From: an uncultured Collinsella sp.
GTDB taxonomy: Bacteria > Actinomycetota > Coriobacteriia > Coriobacteriales > Coriobacteriaceae
Assembly: GCA_900757385.1 (NCBI GenBank)
Contig: CAAENO010000066.1
Span: 1-12,611 of the forward strand
Direction: 5' to 3'
DNA length: 12,611 nt
Shown here: positions 1 to 6,474 of the stretch, piece after piece
How positions within the stretch are numbered: position 1 is the first letter of the stretch
Layout: the number at the start of each line of letters is the position of its first letter
Made by a program: the position numbers and the translations under genes
Notes under the pieces: generated by a model
The model's input: only the letters and a program-made list of their open reading frames with translations
Told to the model about the DNA's origin: nothing
Databases searched by the model: none

Positions 1-1155
1 CTGAAGCAGCTGCTTATGGTCGGTGGCGTCGAGCGCTACTATCAGGTTGCCAAGTGCTTCCGCGACGAGGACTTGCGTGCCGACCGTCAGCCCGAGTTCA
101 CCCAGGTCGATATCGAGATGTCCTTCGTGGACCAGAACGACGTTATGAGCGCCCTCGAAGAGGTCTTGGCCGACGCCTTCGGCCGCATGGGTGTCGAGAT
201 GCCCACGCCGCTGCGTCGCATGAACTACTGGGAGGCCATGGACACCTATGGCTCCGACAAGCCCGATACCCGCTATGGCATGCACTTGGTCGACCTGACC
301 GACATCTTCGCCAACTCCAAGTTCAAGGTCTTTGCGACTGCCGCGAACGAGGAGGGCTCTGTCGTCAAGGCCATCAACGCCAAGGGCGCCGGTGCCTGGG
401 CTCGCGCCAAGATCGATAAGCTTGCCGGCGTGGCTTCCACGTTTGGCGCCAAGGGCCTGGCCTGGATCGCATTCCGCGAGGACGGCTCCATCAACAGCCC
501 CATCGTCAAGTTCTTCTCGGACGAGGAGATGGCGGCTATGCGCGAGCGCATGGACGTCGAGCCCGGCGACCTCGTGATGTTCGCCGCCGGCCCGCGCCTG
601 CTTTCCGACGAAATCCTGGGCGGCATGCGCTCCCACATGGCCAACGCGCTCGAGATCAAGCGCGAGGGTCACGACTTCCTGTGGGTCGTCAACTTCCCGC
701 TGTTCCACTGGGACGAGGACCGCAAGGCCTATGCAGCCGAGCATCAGCCCTTTACCCTGCCGACCGAGACCGACATCGCCAAGATCGAGGCCGATCCGCT
801 GGCAGCCGGTTCTTGCACCTACGACTTTGTCATGGACGGCTTTGAGGCCGGCGGCGGCGGTATGCGTATTCACAACGCCGAGATGCAGATGTCCATGCTC
901 AAGCTCCTGGGCTTTACCGAAGAGCGCGCCGAGTCTCAGTTTGGCTTCCTCATGGAGGCGCTCAAGTTTGGTGCGCCCCCGATGGGCGGCTTCGCCCTGG
1001 GCCTGGATCGCGTGTGCATGCTGCTCACCGGCTCCGACTCCATCCGCGACGTCATGGCGTTCCCCAAGACGGCCAGTGGCTCCGACCTCATGTCGGGCGC
1101 CCCGAGTGCCGTTTCCGGCGCCCAGCTCAAGGACGTCAGCCTGCGCCTGATGTAA
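1..1155 (+). CDS. aspS: Aspartyl-tRNA synthetase, C-terminal 384 residues (5' end outside window)
   Basis: This class II aminoacyl-tRNA synthetase charges tRNA-Asp with aspartate in the cytoplasm. The frame is open from base 1 and lacks the N-terminal anticodon-binding domain (full length is usually about 590 residues). Visible residues include class II motif 2 (FRDEDLRADRQPEFTQ, window residues 20-35). A bacterial-type GAD insertion domain spans roughly residues 94-198. Motif 3 is GLDR (334-337), inside GGFALGLDRVCMLLTG. The protein ends in QLKDVSLRLM, close to the usual AspS C-terminus. A strong terminator follows 25 bases after the stop, so it ends its transcript. Whether it is the discriminating or the Asp/Asn non-discriminating type depends on N-terminal residues that are not visible. 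Confidence 0.97.
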   Translation: MKQLLMVGGVERYYQVAKCFRDEDLRADRQPEFTQVDIEMSFVDQNDVMSALEEVLADAFGRMGVEMPTPLRRMNYWEAMDTYGSDKPDTRYGMHLVDLTDIFANSKFKVFATAANEEGSVVKAINAKGAGAWARAKIDKLAGVASTFGAKGLAWIAFREDGSINSPIVKFFSDEEMAAMRERMDVEPGDLVMFAAGPRLLSDEILGGMRSHMANALEIKREGHDFLWVVNFPLFHWDEDRKAYAAEHQPFTLPTETDIAKIEADPLAAGSCTYDFVMDGFEAGGGGMRIHNAEMQMSMLKLLGFTEERAESQFGFLMEALKFGAPPMGGFALGLDRVCMLLTGSDSIRDVMAFPKTASGSDLMSGAPSAVSGAQLKDVSLRLM

Positions 1156-1180
1156 GCGAGCGGCTACATATTGCCCGCAA

Positions 1181-1213
1181 CGAGGGAAGGACGCGTGCCT
1201 TCCCTCGTTTTTT
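1181..1213 (+). terminator. Rho-independent terminator of aspS
   Basis: Perfect 10-bp stem, CGAGGGAAGG (1181-1190) with CCTTCCCTCG (1198-1207). The loop is 7 nt and six T follow directly (1208-1213). It sits just after the aspS stop codon. Confidence 0.93.
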
Positions 1214-1224
1214 ATGCGCCGAGA

Positions 1225-1472
1225 TTGTGAGGGCATGGGATGACCGGGCGTCGCGGAAAGTGCGTCCCGGAATCTGCGTCCAGAACGGGTCGCGCTTTCC
1301 CAAAGGGGGTCCTCTGGGAAAGCGCGACCCAGAATTCGGCAAAATAATGGGACACAGTTTCCGGTTGAGCTGTCTAACGGAAACTGTGCCCCAGAATGAG
1401 CGCTCAAAACGGGCCGGGCTTTCCACAGCAACTGTCTGGCGGAAAGCCCGGCCCAGTTTCCTACAGCGAGTC
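1225..1472. repeat. Tandem 62-bp hairpin repeat array with covarying stems
   Basis: Three full units start at 1287, 1349 and 1411, preceded by one partial unit. Each has a 15-nt left arm, 14-nt loop, 15-nt right arm and 18-nt spacer. Stem A (1287-1301/1316-1330) is GGGTCGCGCTTTCCC with a perfect complement. Stem B (1349-1363/1378-1392) is GGGACACAGTTTCCG with one mismatch. Stem C (1411-1424/1441-1454) is GGGCCGGGCTTTCC with a perfect complement. A lone right arm, CGGAAAGTGCGTCCC, lies in register at 1254-1268, but the matching left half (1225-1239) is not recognisable. The right arms share GGAAA....CCC(A/G)GAAT, starting at 1255, 1317, 1379 and 1441, exactly 62 bases apart. Stem interiors differ while pairing is kept. 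The array fills the gap between aspS and the convergent repressor gene. Its last spacer overlaps the repressor's final codons. Its function is unknown. Confidence 0.88.
1407..1454 (-). terminator. Hairpin likely terminating the LacI-family gene
   Basis: Read on the minus strand, this is the first hairpin after the repressor's stop codon. It has a 14-bp GC-rich stem (1411-1424 with 1441-1454), then GTTTTG (bases 1405-1410 on the plus strand read as CAAAAC). This is compatible with a Rho-independent terminator with a short T run. It is also the third unit of the 62-bp array. The next unit, read in the same direction, is followed by ATTATTTTG, so the array may act as serial terminators. Confidence 0.6.
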
Positions 1473-2477
1473 TCTCTGAACGAGCTGCATGTGCATGACG
1501 GTGGTGGTGGGCTCGGCACCCTTGATCATGTCGAGCGCAATGTTGGCGGCCATGTGGCCTTCTTCGCGCAGGGGCTGGCGGACGGTCGTGAGTGCGGGGA
1601 CGCAGCGCGTCGCAATCTCGTGATCGTCGAAGCCGACGACAGAAACTTCCGCCGGAACAGATAGGCCTGCCTCGTTGAGTGCGGTGATGACGCCAGCCGC
1701 GATACGGTCCGATCCGCAGAGCACGCCATCGAAAGCAATCTTGCGCGCGAGGATCTGGCGCATGGCCTGATAGCCGTCTCCGCTGTTCCAGCCGGTATAG
1801 ATAACGTTTGCGTCTGGGAGGTCTTCGCCCAAGACGGCGCGGTAGCCGCGCAGGCGGTCGACAACAGCGGGGTTGTCTTGCGGTCCCAACACGGCGACGA
1901 TATCTTTGCGCCCGCACTCCTTCATGGCGTGTGCCGCAAAGCGTCCGCCCTCTTCGTCGTCAGAGTAGACCGTCGAGAACACATCGCGATAGGGGTGGCC
2001 CTCGAGCTGGCCGCACAACACGGTGGGTACGCCCAGCTCGCGCAGCACCTCGAGCAGCTCGCTGCCCTTGTAGGGGGAGACGTCGATCACGGCGTCGAAC
2101 GAGCGGCGCTCAAAGTGCTCGCGTGCGCGGTTGCGCTCATGCGTAGAAGACGCCTGCAAGATAACGGGCAGATAGGACGACTCCGACAGTTCCTCGGTAA
2201 TACCGCTCAAAAACTCGCTATAGGTGGGGTCGCTGAAGAGTTCACTCAGGGGCTCGGTCACGAGCACGGCGATGATTTCCGTGCGCCCGACAGCGAGCGC
2301 TCGGCCACGGGCATTGGGGACAAAATTGACTTTCTTGGCCGCCGCACGGACGCGCTTTTTGGTTTCCTCGCTAATGCGGGGCGAATCGTTGAGGGCGCGC
2401 GATGCCGTGGAGCGCGACACGCCGGCAGCTGCGGCAACCTCGGCAAGCGTAGGTGCGGTGCGAACTGGTTGGGTCAT
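1461..2477 (-). CDS. LacI-family transcriptional repressor (probable regulator of ebgAC)
   Basis: This 338-residue protein has the typical LacI/GalR layout. An N-terminal helix-turn-helix spans about residues 9-32 (TLAEVAAAAGVSRSTASRAL, 10-29). The hinge helix region is around 54-64 (NARGRALAVGR). A periplasmic-binding-protein-like sugar sensor and dimerisation domain follows from about residue 67 (TEIIAVLVTEP) to the C-terminus. The start is supported by AGGAG (plus-strand CTCCT, 2483-2487) five bases upstream. It is transcribed divergently from ebgA, and three CAACCGGTTG palindromes with a central CpG, the LacI-family type, lie between the genes. It is therefore the natural candidate repressor of the beta-galactosidase operon. 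The family is certain, the target is inferred, and the effector sugar is unknown. It does not obviously resemble E. coli EbgR beyond the shared family, so no symbol is given. Confidence 0.93.
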   Translation of the reverse strand: MTQPVRTAPTLAEVAAAAGVSRSTASRALNDSPRISEETKKRVRAAAKKVNFVPNARGRALAVGRTEIIAVLVTEPLSELFSDPTYSEFLSGITEELSESSYLPVILQASSTHERNRAREHFERRSFDAVIDVSPYKGSELLEVLRELGVPTVLCGQLEGHPYRDVFSTVYSDDEEGGRFAAHAMKECGRKDIVAVLGPQDNPAVVDRLRGYRAVLGEDLPDANVIYTGWNSGDGYQAMRQILARKIAFDGVLCGSDRIAAGVITALNEAGLSVPAEVSVVGFDDHEIATRCVPALTTVRQPLREEGHMAANIALDMIKGAEPTTTVMHMQLVQRDSL

Positions 2478-2538
2478 GGCGTCTCCTGGAAAATGCGGTC
2501 GATGTTGTCACTGATACGGGCTGGTGCGGATACAGCTT

Positions 2539-2544
2539 ACTATA
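2539..2544 (-). promoter_or_regulatory. Candidate -10 box for the LacI-family gene
   Basis: On the minus strand this reads TATAGT, about 60 bases before the repressor start codon. The surrounding ACTATAGT is a perfect palindrome, so the direction is ambiguous. No convincing -35 is seen; TCATGA lies 17 bases upstream. Confidence 0.35.
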
Positions 2545-2719
2545 GTGCACCTGAACAGCGTTCATGATATCCGGTGACAGGTGTCGTTTTGCAACCAGGC
2601 CGCAATCGAATACGTCTCGTGTGGGTGAGATATCAGCGGGCGTGGCGGTTGCCTACGAGCTTAAGAACGATGTTTTGCGCTGAGTTTCGATACTCAGGGT
2701 GACATAAGTGTCGCAGCTG

Positions 2720-2734
2720 TACAACCGGTTGCAC
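2720..2734. promoter_or_regulatory. LacI-type operator O1
   Basis: The palindrome CAACCGGTTG (2722-2731) sits within TACAACCGGTTGCAC. It is the upstream member of three copies. Its centre lies 45 bases from the next copy, placing it just above the ebgA promoter, where it could support looping or cooperative binding. Confidence 0.8.
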
Positions 2735-2764
2735 CGTTAATCCGACCAAATCGACCGTTCAGCG

Positions 2765-2780
2765 GACAACCGGTTGCACA
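2765..2780. promoter_or_regulatory. LacI-type operator O2 overlapping the ebgA -35 box
   Basis: The palindrome CAACCGGTTG (2767-2776) sits within GACAACCGGTTGCACA. Its right half contains the TTGCAC -35 element (2774-2779), so bound repressor would block RNA polymerase. Confidence 0.85.
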
Positions 2781-2803
2781 ATTTTTTGCATCGCCCGTAA
2801 GAT
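2774..2803 (+). promoter_or_regulatory. Promoter of the ebgA-ebgC operon
   Basis: The -35 is TTGCAC (2774-2779) and the -10 is TAAGAT (2798-2803), with an 18-bp spacer. The predicted start is near 2810, inside the third operator, giving a leader of about 44 bases before the ebgA start codon. The embedding between two operators supports the assignment. Confidence 0.75.
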
Positions 2804-2806
2804 AAG

Positions 2807-2822
2807 GACAACCGGTTGCACA
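2807..2822. promoter_or_regulatory. LacI-type operator O3 overlapping the ebgA transcription start
   Basis: The palindrome CAACCGGTTG (2809-2818) sits within GACAACCGGTTGCACA, the same 16-mer as O2. The centre-to-centre distance from O2 is 42 bases, four helical turns, so both sites face the same side of the DNA. Confidence 0.85.
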
Positions 2823-2853
2823 AGAATCACTACGATGACGAAGGAGCATCACC

Positions 2854-5800
2854 ATGGACGCCATTAACGATTGGGAAAACCAAGCGCTCACCCACAGGAA
2901 CCGCCTGGCACCCCATGCGTACTTTATGGGTTACGAGACCGCCGATCTCGCCGCTACGTACAGCCGCGAGCTGTCGCGCGGGTTTGTCCAGCTGTCCGGC
3001 TCGTGGCAGTTCCGCCTCTTTGAGGGGCCTGCTGCCGTTTCCAACGAGGAGCTCTCCACGTACGAGCCCGAGTGGGATCACGTGGAGGTTCCGCACCTGT
3101 GGCAGGTGGATGGCTATGGCAACCTTGCCTACACCGACGAGGGTTTCCCGTTCCCGGTGGATCAGCCGTTCGTTCCCTCCGACGACCCCACGGGCGTCTA
3201 CCAGCGCATCGTCAACCTTCCCGCCGTGCCTGCCGGCGCTCGCGAGATCATTCGCTTTGACGGCATCGAGAGCTATGGTGAGCTGTACGTCAACGGTCAG
3301 TTTATCGGCATGACCAAGGGTTCGCGCCTGTCTGCCGAGTTTGACGTGACCGACGCGCTCGTCGAGGGCGACAACCTGTTTGCGGTCAAGGCTCTGCAGT
3401 ACAGTGATGGCAGCTATATCGAGGATCAGGACATGTGGTGGGCCTCGGGCATCTTCCGCGATGTGTACCTTATGCAGCGTCCCGCCGCGCACCTGGTCGA
3501 CTTTAGGTTCCGCACGCACCGCGAGGGCGATGCCGCTCTGATCACGCTCGATACGGTGGCCGAGGGCGCTACCCGCGTTGTGTATACGCTCAGCGATGGC
3601 GGAAACGTGGTGGCTACGGGTGAGTGCGTCGACGGCCATGCCGAGTGCAGCGTTGCCGATGCCCACTTCTGGAATCCCGAGGACCCCTTCCTCTATGACC
3701 TTACGTTTGAGGTCTACGATGGCGACGAGGCCAGCGAGTACGTTCCGCATCGCCAGGGTCTTGCCGAGGTGACGGTCGAGGGCAATCATATCTACCTCAA
3801 CGGCACCTACTTTAAGATGCATGGCGTCAACCGCCACGATCACGACGATCACAAGGGCCGCGCCGTGGGCCTCGATCGCATGCGCCGCGACCTGGAGCTC
3901 ATGAAGCGGCACAACATCAACGCGGTGCGCACCTCTCACTATGCCAATGACCCGCGCTTCTACGAGCTGTGTGATGAGTATGGCATCATGCTGGTCGCCG
4001 AGACCGATATGGAGAGCCACGGCTTCGAGAATATCGGCAACATCGCCCTGGTCACCGACGATCCGGCATGGGAGCCGGCCTACGTCGACCGCATTGAGCG
4101 CCTGGTGATGCAGGAGCGCAACCACGCCTGCATCATTATGTGGTCGATGGGCAACGAGAGCGGCTATGGCTGCAACATCCGCGCGATGTACGCCAAGGCT
4201 CACGAGCTCGATGATCGTCCGATCCATTATGAGGAGGACCGCAACGCCGATACCGTCGACGTTATCTCCACGATGTACTCCCGTGTTTCGCAGATGAACG
4301 ACTTTGGCGAGCACCCATTCCCCAAGCCGCGCATCAACTGTGAGTACGGTCACTCCATGGGCAATGGTCCCGGAGGCCTGTCCGAGTACCAGGAGGTCTT
4401 CGATCGTTGGGATTGCATCCAGGGCCAGTTCATTTGGGAATGGTGCGACCACGGTTTGGCTGCTGTGACCGAGGACGGCGTTGCCTACGATATGTATGGT
4501 GGCGACAACGGCGATTACCCCAACAACAGCAACTTCTGCATCGATGGCATGGTGTTCCCCTGGCAGCAGCCGAGTCCGGGCCTTACCGAGTACGGCCAGG
4601 TTATCTGCCCGGTCCGCATGGCTTATGACGCCGAGGCAGGCGAGCTGACCGTCACCAACAAGCGTTGGTTCACCACCCTCGAGGATGTCTGCCTGTCGGC
4701 CGAGACCCTGGTGGACGGCGACGTGGTCTGCCGCAAGACGCTCATGCCCGGCGCGGTTGCCCCCGGCGAGTCCGTCCAGCTGCCACTGGTGATTCGCGAG
4801 GCCGCAGTGGGCGAGACCCTGCTGACCGTGCGCGCCTACACCATGGCCGCTCACGTCTGGTGCGAGCCGATGTTCCAGCTGGGCGCTAGCCAGTTTGCCA
4901 TCGCAAACCATCCGGCGCCGACCATCGTGGCCCCCGCTCGTCCTGAGCTTACGGTTGAGGAGACCGAGCAGGAGATCCGCATCCACTCCCTCAACGGCGA
5001 GCTGACCTTCAGCAAAGTCAACGGTACCGTGAGCGAGTGGAAGGCATCCGGCCGCGACGTCATGGCCTCTGGTCCCCAGGTTGGTTTTTGGCATCCGCTC
5101 GTCGATAACCATGCCCAGGAGTATGACTCACTGTGGAAGGACAACTTCATCGATGTGATGCAGACGTCTACCCGCAAGGTTTCTTGGAAGCAGGATGGCA
5201 ATGCGGTCGTCGTTACCGTGAGCCAGCGTATCGCTCCTCCCGTCCGCGCGTTCGGCATGCGCGTCGAGCTCGTCTACACCGTGCTTCCGAGCGGTCGAGT
5301 CGACCTCAAGGTTTCCGGCGAGCCCTACGGCGATTACTCGGATATCATCCCGCGCATCGGCATCTCCTTCGAGGTCCCCGGTTGCGATCGTGCCGTCGAG
5401 TGGTATGGCCACGGCCCGGGCGAGAACTATCCGGACTCGCTGCGCGCCAACCCGGTCGGTCATTACCGCACTACGGTCGACGACATGTTCACGCCCTACG
5501 TTATGCCTCAGGATTGTGCTAACCGCGAGGGCACCCGTTGGGTCGCCCTGCGCTCTAGCCACGGTGACGGTCTGGTCGTGACGCGTCCGAGCGACGCCGC
5601 CTCCAACCCGTTCTCGTTCTCGGCATGGCCCTATAGCTGCGAGGCTATAGATAACGCCAAGCACGTCTACGACCTTGTCAAGGGCGACACGGTTACGGTC
5701 AATATCAACGACCAGCTGCTCGGCCTTGGTTCGAACTCTTGGGGTTCCGAGGTGCTCGATTCCTACCGCACCCGTTTTGAGAGCTTCAGCTTTGAGGTGT

Positions 5801-5862
5801 CCCTGCGACCGCTGACGTCTGCCGATCTGGCTCAGGCGCTGGCACCCATTAAGGAGGCATAA
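2854..5862 (+). CDS. ebgA: Ebg-type beta-galactosidase, large (alpha) subunit, GH2
   Basis: This 1002-residue glycoside hydrolase family 2 enzyme should hydrolyse beta-galactosides such as lactose in the cytoplasm; no signal peptide is seen. From recalled family sequence it follows E. coli EbgA closely. Examples are the N-terminal NRLAPHAYFMGYE, the stretch YTDEGFPFPVDQPFVPSDDP, and the C-terminal LLGLGSNSWGSEVLDS. Domain order is a jelly-roll sugar-binding domain (about 40-210), Ig-like domain (215-325), TIM barrel (330-620), second Ig-like domain, and the C-terminal beta-gal small-chain domain (730-1000). The acid/base is Glu435 in WSMGNESGYG and the nucleophile is Glu497 in INCEYGHSMGN. 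His362 lies in VRTSHY, and Trp963 matches the LacZ Trp999 region. AAGGAG (2841-2846) precedes the ATG by seven bases. ebgC follows after three bases, confirming the Ebg identity over plain LacZ. Confidence 0.94.
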   Translation: MDAINDWENQALTHRNRLAPHAYFMGYETADLAATYSRELSRGFVQLSGSWQFRLFEGPAAVSNEELSTYEPEWDHVEVPHLWQVDGYGNLAYTDEGFPFPVDQPFVPSDDPTGVYQRIVNLPAVPAGAREIIRFDGIESYGELYVNGQFIGMTKGSRLSAEFDVTDALVEGDNLFAVKALQYSDGSYIEDQDMWWASGIFRDVYLMQRPAAHLVDFRFRTHREGDAALITLDTVAEGATRVVYTLSDGGNVVATGECVDGHAECSVADAHFWNPEDPFLYDLTFEVYDGDEASEYVPHRQGLAEVTVEGNHIYLNGTYFKMHGVNRHDHDDHKGRAVGLDRMRRDLELMKRHNINAVRTSHYANDPRFYELCDEYGIMLVAETDMESHGFENIGNIALVTDDPAWEPAYVDRIERLVMQERNHACIIMWSMGNESGYGCNIRAMYAKAHELDDRPIHYEEDRNADTVDVISTMYSRVSQMNDFGEHPFPKPRINCEYGHSMGNGPGGLSEYQEVFDRWDCIQGQFIWEWCDHGLAAVTEDGVAYDMYGGDNGDYPNNSNFCIDGMVFPWQQPSPGLTEYGQVICPVRMAYDAEAGELTVTNKRWFTTLEDVCLSAETLVDGDVVCRKTLMPGAVAPGESVQLPLVIREAAVGETLLTVRAYTMAAHVWCEPMFQLGASQFAIANHPAPTIVAPARPELTVEETEQEIRIHSLNGELTFSKVNGTVSEWKASGRDVMASGPQVGFWHPLVDNHAQEYDSLWKDNFIDVMQTSTRKVSWKQDGNAVVVTVSQRIAPPVRAFGMRVELVYTVLPSGRVDLKVSGEPYGDYSDIIPRIGISFEVPGCDRAVEWYGHGPGENYPDSLRANPVGHYRTTVDDMFTPYVMPQDCANREGTRWVALRSSHGDGLVVTRPSDAASNPFSFSAWPYSCEAIDNAKHVYDLVKGDTVTVNINDQLLGLGSNSWGSEVLDSYRTRFESFSFEVSLRPLTSADLAQALAPIKEA

Positions 5863-5865
5863 GTC

Positions 5866-6321
5866 ATGCATGTCTTTAACTCGCGCGCCGATTTCGACGC
5901 TCAGATGAAGTCCGTCAAGAAGTGGATGCGCACCGGTCAGGCGCTCGATGGCGTTGCCGACCTGCAGCACGACGTGGCTTACTCCATCGGCGACTCGTTG
6001 GTGTACTGGTGGGTCTATGCCCGCGAGGCCGCTACCGCCGATCTGGTCGGTCACCGTCGCTACCATGCCGTGCTCGCTCCGCTCGACGGCGACCTGACCG
6101 TCGAGGTTGCCCCCAAGGCAGACCTCACCTGCATCCGTGCTTACAGCGATATCGATGATCGCGAGCGCTTTGAGGGTGCGGGGGAGACCGTGACGATTCC
6201 CGCCGGCGGCGTTGCCGTCGTCGAAATTGACGAGGCCTACCGTGTCGTGGCCGATGCCGCGGATTCCCGCGTCGTGGTACTGCACGTGACGGTTGAAGGT
6301 TATTCCTTCCCCAACAAGTAG
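5866..6321 (+). CDS. ebgC: Ebg beta-galactosidase small (beta) subunit, YhcH/YjgK/YiaL family
   Basis: This 151-residue cupin-fold protein matches E. coli EbgC (about 149 residues) along its length. Shared features are KKWMR near residue 18, VAYSIGDSLVYW (37-48), GHRRYHAV (62-69), a GETVTIPAGGVAVVEIDEAYR stretch and the terminal VEGYSFPNK. In E. coli, EbgC binds EbgA and is needed for full activity, and the same is expected here. Its ribosome binding site AAGGAGG (5851-5857) lies inside the end of ebgA and the genes are three bases apart, so translation is probably coupled. Other members of the wider family are sugar-processing enzymes or biofilm-related YhcH/TabA proteins, but position and sequence favour the Ebg subunit. 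Confidence 0.92.
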   Translation: MHVFNSRADFDAQMKSVKKWMRTGQALDGVADLQHDVAYSIGDSLVYWWVYAREAATADLVGHRRYHAVLAPLDGDLTVEVAPKADLTCIRAYSDIDDRERFEGAGETVTIPAGGVAVVEIDEAYRVVADAADSRVVVLHVTVEGYSFPNK

Positions 6322-6352
6322 TATTCGTCCGTTTGGACGTTTGCTTCGCGCC

Positions 6353-6400
6353 GTTAAGGGGGATGGCTTTGTTGACTCCCTTTTCCCCATTCCCCTTAGC
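6353..6400 (+). other. Long hairpin in the ebgC-permease gap
   Basis: Bases 6353-6366 pair with 6387-6400 over 14 positions (12 Watson-Crick, 2 G-U), around a 20-nt pyrimidine-rich loop. No T run follows, so it is not a standard terminator. It could be a processing or attenuation structure. Confidence 0.5.
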
Positions 6401-6407
6401 AGGTGCG

Positions 6408-6442
6408 CCGTCCACGATTGCGCTTGCAGTCCGGACGGTTTT
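6408..6442 (+). terminator. Weak candidate terminator of the ebg operon
   Basis: CCGTCC (6408-6413) pairs with GGACGG (6433-6438), followed by TTTT. The loop is 19 nt and the stem only 6 bp, so efficiency is doubtful. A small hairpin, CGTCC-GTTT-GGACG (6326-6339), just after ebgC could compete for the same GGACGG. Confidence 0.35.
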
Positions 6443-6450
6443 AGATGAGA

Positions 6451-6456
6451 TATAAC
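6451..6456 (+). promoter_or_regulatory. Possible -10 box of the permease gene
   Basis: TATAAC lies 18 bases before the permease start codon. The best -35-like element, TTGCAG (6424-6429), is 21 bp away, longer than ideal, and the leader would be very short. The permease could instead be read through from ebgC. Confidence 0.25.
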
Positions 6457-6474
6457 GGATGATTGGGAGGGCTT

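Larger units (their letters stand above)
2478..2853. other. Divergent control region between the repressor gene and ebgA
   Basis: The 376 bases contain no gene. The right third carries the promoter and three operators listed separately. The left two-thirds holds the candidate repressor -10 and two isolated half-sites of the operator, TGCAACC (2590-2596) and GGTTGC (2647-2652). These could be degenerate auxiliary sites. Nothing else recognisable is seen. Confidence 0.6.

Noticed and set aside
1225..1472. CRISPR array
   Set aside because: The 62-bp period superficially fits repeat plus spacer. But the palindromic arms themselves vary while the flanks are constant, only about four units exist, and no cas genes are present.
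1014..1664. Plus-strand open frame covering the hairpin array
   Set aside because: It has no ribosome binding site and runs out of frame through aspS, its terminator and the repressor gene. The 62-bp period shifts frame in each unit.
2565..2634. Inverted TGATATC / GATATCA pair in the repressor-ebgA gap
   Set aside because: The arms are only 7 bp and about 60 bases apart, and have no relation to the operators; this is within chance expectation.
2830..5112. 760-codon open frame on the minus strand opposite ebgA
   Set aside because: It mirrors the GC-rich third positions of ebgA, has no recognisable domains and low-complexity composition, and ebgA has clear catalytic motifs.
6463..6474. Upstream TTG start for the permease
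   Set aside because: It lies before the GGGAGG ribosome binding site that correctly serves the ATG at 6475.
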